NCBI GenBank assembly: GCA_017540505.1
Contig: JAFYAW010000010.1
Span: forward strand, 1 to 54,874
Length of the DNA: 54,874 bases
Direction: 5' to 3'
DNA from: Bacteroidales bacterium
GTDB taxonomy: Bacteria > Bacteroidota > Bacteroidia > Bacteroidales > WCHB1-69
Shown: positions 52,002 to 54,874 of the stretch, one piece after another
How positions within the stretch are numbered: position 1 is the stretch's first letter
Layout: each line of letters opens with the position of its first letter
Translations under genes and position numbers: made by a program
The notes under the pieces: model-generated
Database searches by the model: none
Told to the model about the DNA's origin: nothing
What the model saw: the letters and a program-made list of their open reading frames with translations, nothing else

Positions 52002-52070
52002 ATTATAAAAATATAAAACACACTGAATTCCAAAATGTTGTATCATATTCAACCCACGTTCTCGAACGAA

Positions 52071-52613
52071 TCATCCTATCTCCTCCAACGCCCCCGTTTC
52101 CGAATCAATGATAAACCCTCTTACCACGATGTCCTTTGGTACGAGCGGGTGGGTGCGAATGGTCTCCACGGTTTTGCGGACGGAGGTCGGGGTGTCCTTG
52201 AAACCCTCCAACCAGTGGTCAAGATTTATGCCGCATTTGCGGATGGTGTCGAGGGTCTCGTCCGTCACGCCGCGGGCAATCATCTCATGGTGGAAGTGGT
52301 CGTAGCTCATGTGGCAGGCACCGCAATGCGAGTGGGCCACCACCATAATCTCCTGCACGCCCAACTCGTAGATGGCCACAATCAGGCTGCGCATGGCGGA
52401 GTCGAAGGCGGAGATTACCAAACCGCCCGCATTCTTGATGATTTTCGCGTCGCCGTTCTTCAGTCCGAGGGCGGCAGGCAGAAGTTCCGTCAGCCGGGTA
52501 TCCATACACGATAGCACCGCCAACTTTTTGTCGGGATACTTGTCGGTGATATACTTTTCGTAGCCCTTCTGCGCCACGAATGTCTTGTTGTATTCGATAA
52601 TTTGGTCAATCAT
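52071..52613 (-). CDS. Beta-class carbonic anhydrase
   Basis: Hydrates CO2 to bicarbonate. The start ATG at 52613 (MIDQIIEYNKTFV) follows a TATTTTTG promoter. Zinc ligands are Cys36 in SCMDTRL, with the Asp38-Arg40 dyad, and His94/Cys97 in VVAHSHCGACHM. At 180 aa and with this motif spacing it belongs to the short beta class common in Bacteroidota and Firmicutes. It supplies bicarbonate for carboxylation in CO2-rich gut-like settings. Confidence 0.93.
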   Translation of the reverse strand: MIDQIIEYNKTFVAQKGYEKYITDKYPDKKLAVLSCMDTRLTELLPAALGLKNGDAKIIKNAGGLVISAFDSAMRSLIVAIYELGVQEIMVVAHSHCGACHMSYDHFHHEMIARGVTDETLDTIRKCGINLDHWLEGFKDTPTSVRKTVETIRTHPLVPKDIVVRGFIIDSETGALEEIG

Positions 52614-52634
52614 AGTCAGTCTTAAAATTTTCCG

Positions 52635-52642
52635 CAAAAATA
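52635..52642 (-). promoter_or_regulatory. -7 element TATTTTTG for the carbonic anhydrase gene
   Basis: A minus-strand TAnnTTTG match 22 bases before the ATG. Confidence 0.6.
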
Positions 52643-52739
52643 GAAAAATTGCGATAAGGGGTTATTTTCATTAATTGCTTTTTGTCGTTCGAAATCATCC
52701 CTTATCATCGTAAACTGTTTGTCGGCCGTGTGGCGCATA

Positions 52740-52987
52740 GCCTCGGAGGGGCGTAACGCACACAGTGCAAGTCGCATCTCTCCGAGATGCCTGCTCTGAC
52801 CGCACATGCCTATCACCACACTGCGCGCAATCGCGCTTGTATGATGTTAATTGCGCCTGTCGGCGCGTCTCATGCCTCCGGCATGATGCCGTTGACGAGT
52901 CCTTGTCCGTAAGTCACCACACTACGCTTCTCTTGTATGGTGTTAATTGTGCCTGTCGGCGCGTCTCATGCCTCTGGCATGAAGCCG
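52740..52987. repeat. Gene-less REP-like array related to the transposase flanks
   Basis: Opens with GCCTCGGAGGGGC and ACACAGTGC, then repeats the downstream-flank order: GTCGCATCTCTCCGAGATG, CTGCTCTGACCGC, CACCACACTGCGCGC, TTGTATGATGTTAATTGC, GCGCC-TGTC-GGCGC, CATGCC-TCC-GGCATG. A second tandem unit (CACCACACTACGC to CATGCCTCTGGCATG, ending 52981) follows. With no transposase gene it looks like a non-autonomous (MITE/BIME-like) copy. It accounts for most of the 391-bp gap 52614-53004. Confidence 0.82.
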
Positions 52988-53004
52988 TTGCCGAGTCATC
53001 TCCA

Positions 53005-53448
53005 TTATCTCAAAAACGATATGTTTATCCGATAATACCTCTTCCTGATTACCACCAACCGCACCAACCAGATGACGAAGAAAGCATCGGATAGAATCTT
53101 GTAGAGTGGGGGTAGGGTAACGAACCACGAAACGACCCAAAGGATGAGGTCGATGTCGAAGAGGATGTTCCACAGCCGTTCGCGGTCGTGGAACTCGCAG
53201 AGGACATCCCCTTCTTGCGGCACCTTTACCTGCGCGGTGGAAGAGACTGACAAATCGAGGGTCTTGCCGCTTTTGCCCAACGGAATAAGCCCTCCGAACT
53301 GCACCTTCAGGCTGTAGCTGCCCGCCGGGATCTCAATGCGCAGATCGCCGTCCTTCACCATGCCGGCGTAATAGCCGTTGATGAAGACAGCGTGCGGCAG
53401 CTTCGGCTCGTACCAATGGCGGATGTGTCGGACAGTGAGCATGTTCAT
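53005..53448 (-). CDS. Hypothetical protein with PEGA-like domain and membrane helices (147 aa)
   Basis: The ATG at 53448 is used, as the frame upstream offers only a TTG. The first 75 residues look like a PEGA-type beta domain (AVFINGYYAGMVKDGDLRIEIPAGSYSLKVQFGGLIPLGKSGKTLDLSV). Two hydrophobic helices follow (LFDIDLILWVVSWFVTLPPLY, ILSDAFFVIWLVRLVVI), then a basic end (RKRYYRINISFLR). Function unknown. It is 21 bases downstream of the symporter gene and could be co-transcribed with it. Confidence 0.65.
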   Translation of the reverse strand: MNMLTVRHIRHWYEPKLPHAVFINGYYAGMVKDGDLRIEIPAGSYSLKVQFGGLIPLGKSGKTLDLSVSSTAQVKVPQEGDVLCEFHDRERLWNILFDIDLILWVVSWFVTLPPLYKILSDAFFVIWLVRLVVIRKRYYRINISFLR

Positions 53449-53469
53449 AAGCAATCCTTCTGTTCACTA

Positions 53470-54678
53470 TCACAACTTTTTCCCCACCATCCGCTGCATC
53501 ACAACGGCGCAGGACGCGTCGCCGGTGACTGACATGACGGTGCGACCCATGTCGATGATACGGTCGATGCCGGCGGCCACGGCCACGCACTCGACGGGGA
53601 TGCTGGCCGAGGCGAACACCATCGCCATCAGGGCCAAGCTGCCGCCCGGAATGCCCGGAGTACCGATGGAGGCCACCGTGGAGGCGAAGGCAATGGCCAA
53701 GTACTGGCTTATCGTGAGGTCTATACCGCAACAGTTGGCCATGAACACGGAGGCCACGCCCAAGTAGATAGCCACCCCGTCCATGTTGATGGTCGCGCCC
53801 AACGAAAGCACAAACCGCCCGATATCCTTGTTGACACCCATTTTCTCGGTGCACTGCATCGTGTAGGGCAGCGTGGCCACCGACGAGTCGCTGGAAAAGG
53901 CGAACAGCATGGCCGGTTGCATCTCCTTGAAGAACTTCAGGGGCGAAATGCCGCCCAATAGCCCAACCGTCGAGGAATAGACCACCCCCGCGTGGATGAC
54001 AAAGCAGAGATAGGCCAAGCCCAACAGGGCCGCGTAGGAGCCCAACACCGCCGGACCATTCTCAACCACCACGGGTGTTAGCATACAGAACACGCCGATG
54101 GGGGCCAGTGCCATGATGTATTCTAAAATCTTGCACACCACATCATTGAAGCTGAGAGTCACCTTGCGGGCCATCTCGCCCTTCTCGCCCACATGGACCA
54201 TGGCGATGCCGAAGAACAGGGCGATCACAATGACCTGCATCATCGCCATAGAACTCACAGGTGTGATGACGTTGCTCGGGAACATATTAACCAGCTGGTC
54301 CATCACCGACTGATGGGGCACTTCGATGTTCTCAGCTGCTGTTCCGGTATCAATACGGATGAGCGGGAGGAAACCCTTCAGCAGGCTGGGCACTACCAGT
54401 CCCAAGGTTACCGCAAAGAGTGTCGTCCCCATGAAATAGAGCAGCGCACGGAACCCTAATTTTCCCACTTTCGAGATATCATTCATCGACAGAATTCCCG
54501 CCATAATGGAGAAAAGTACCAGTGGTACCACAATGAATTTCAGCAGGTTGAGAAAAATAATACCTATTGGTTTGATGTATGTGTTGACAAAGTCGGCTTG
54601 GTTGTGCAGCAATATGCCGGCCAGCACGGCAAGCAGCAGGGCTATGCCTATTTGTGCGGTAAGTGAGAGTTTCTTCAT
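53470..54678 (-). CDS. Dicarboxylate/amino acid:cation symporter (DAACS, GltP-like)
   Basis: Carries glutamate, aspartate or C4-dicarboxylates with Na+ or H+. The 402-aa protein, started at the ATG at 54678 (MKKLSLTAQIG), shows the elevator-transporter signatures FSSDSSVATLPYTM (hairpin 1), NMDGVAIYLGVASVFMA (helix 7, with NMDG) and IGTPGIPGGSLALMAM (hairpin 2). Early GIIFLNLLKFIVVPLVLFSIMAGIL matches helix 2. The promoter is so close to the ATG that the transcript may be nearly leaderless. Confidence 0.93.
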   Translation of the reverse strand: MKKLSLTAQIGIALLLAVLAGILLHNQADFVNTYIKPIGIIFLNLLKFIVVPLVLFSIMAGILSMNDISKVGKLGFRALLYFMGTTLFAVTLGLVVPSLLKGFLPLIRIDTGTAAENIEVPHQSVMDQLVNMFPSNVITPVSSMAMMQVIVIALFFGIAMVHVGEKGEMARKVTLSFNDVVCKILEYIMALAPIGVFCMLTPVVVENGPAVLGSYAALLGLAYLCFVIHAGVVYSSTVGLLGGISPLKFFKEMQPAMLFAFSSDSSVATLPYTMQCTEKMGVNKDIGRFVLSLGATINMDGVAIYLGVASVFMANCCGIDLTISQYLAIAFASTVASIGTPGIPGGSLALMAMVFASASIPVECVAVAAGIDRIIDMGRTVMSVTGDASCAVVMQRMVGKKL

Positions 54679-54684
54679 AGGGTG

Positions 54685-54692
54685 CAAAAATA
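54685..54692 (-). promoter_or_regulatory. -7 element TATTTTTG overlapping the symporter leader
   Basis: The minus-strand TAnnTTTG ends only six bases before the ATG at 54678. With start sites a few bases past this element, the leader would be zero to a few bases long. Confidence 0.5.
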
Positions 54693-54733
54693 CATAAATT
54701 CCGGATATACACATGCGCATGAAAATGCCGTAT

Positions 54734-54751
54734 GTAGAGACGCGCCATGGC
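54734..54751. repeat. 18-nt remnant of the GTAGAGACG palindrome, right junction
   Basis: GTAGAGACG plus CGCCATGGC: the first 18 of 28 palindrome bases, then the 123-bp repeat replaces the remaining 10. This mirrors the left junction exactly. Confidence 0.75.
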
Positions 54752-54874
54752 GAACCTGCTGAAGAACTCCCACATTTTCAGACGACAGGCTTTAAAAGAG
54801 CGACCTTTTGGGCGGGACTGACAGGGCTGCGAACGTTTTTTCTGGCTTTGCCTGTCAGGTCACGCCAGCGCTGA
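54752..54874 (-). repeat. 123-bp terminal inverted repeat, right copy (IS end)
   Basis: The reverse complement equals 16-138. It runs to the last base of the window. On the minus strand 54778-54873 reads QRWRDLTGKARKNV and so on to LLKPVV and a stop, the same C-terminal transposase fragment as at the left edge. Confidence 0.85.

Overview
The window looks like a chromosomal contig from an anaerobic member of the Bacteroidales (phylum Bacteroidota). Three things support this. Many genes are preceded by the Bacteroidota -7 promoter element TAnnTTTG. A secreted protease carries a type IX secretion (T9SS) sorting domain, and a PorW/SprE-type T9SS lipoprotein is present. The gene families also fit: a DUF6515-like protein, ACYG-type lipoproteins, a FISUMP protein, an NfnAB fusion and a flavodiiron protein. 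The last two point to life with little oxygen. I see no ribosomal RNA, phage, plasmid or CRISPR locus. There is one tRNA, for Gln (CTG).

Layout. 1-2111: an IS end, a 5'-truncated FISUMP surface protein and two small lipoproteins. 2164-7163 (minus strand): TPM-domain protein and LemA, a small protein, WaaA (Kdo transferase), an outer-membrane-type protein and an aminotransferase. 7323-10343 (plus): thioredoxin, a POT peptide transporter and Lgt. 10348-16491: GuaA, a BASS transporter, an LptF/LptG permease, a second aminotransferase and RlmN. 16647-20688 (plus): ValS, a small membrane protein and an RHS-like repeat protein. A 415-bp gap full of hairpins follows. 21104-25665: an acyltransferase, LD-carboxypeptidase, SDR, a GATase-like periplasmic protein, uridine kinase and the tRNA. 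25731-29529 (minus): a DUF6515-like protein, a C10 protease with two CUB-like domains and a four-helix-bundle protein. 29685-33506 (plus, overlapping genes): M23 peptidase, PhoH, LpxK and purine nucleoside phosphorylase. 33525-35767: a lipoprotein, a steroid 5-alpha-reductase-like membrane enzyme and a GT2. 35951-38690: S15 and PNPase. 38770-46096 (minus): NfnAB fusion, flavodiiron protein, two AtpZ/AtpI-region membrane proteins, bactofilin and PorW/SprE. 46145-54678: RibE, dCMP deaminase, lipoproteins, a Y1 (IS200-like) transposase surrounded by REP-like hairpins, nitroreductase, beta-carbonic anhydrase and a dicarboxylate/glutamate symporter.

How the genes fit together. Much of the window builds the envelope: WaaA, LpxK and the LptG-type permease for LPS; Lgt for lipoproteins; LdcA and M23 for peptidoglycan; and PorW with its T9SS cargo. 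The NfnAB-FprA pair is a redox module for electron bifurcation and O2/NO removal. It lies where related bacteria, as I recall them, carry the F0 genes of ATP synthase.

The least ordinary content is repeat biology. (1) A perfect 123-bp inverted repeat closes both ends of the window and appears to be the 3' end of an IS. At each end it meets a 28-nt GTAGAGACG palindrome at the same internal position. (2) The same palindrome sits in frame inside a coding region. (3) A REP-associated Y1 transposase is surrounded by its probable hairpin substrates, with a gene-less copy 3.3 kb away.
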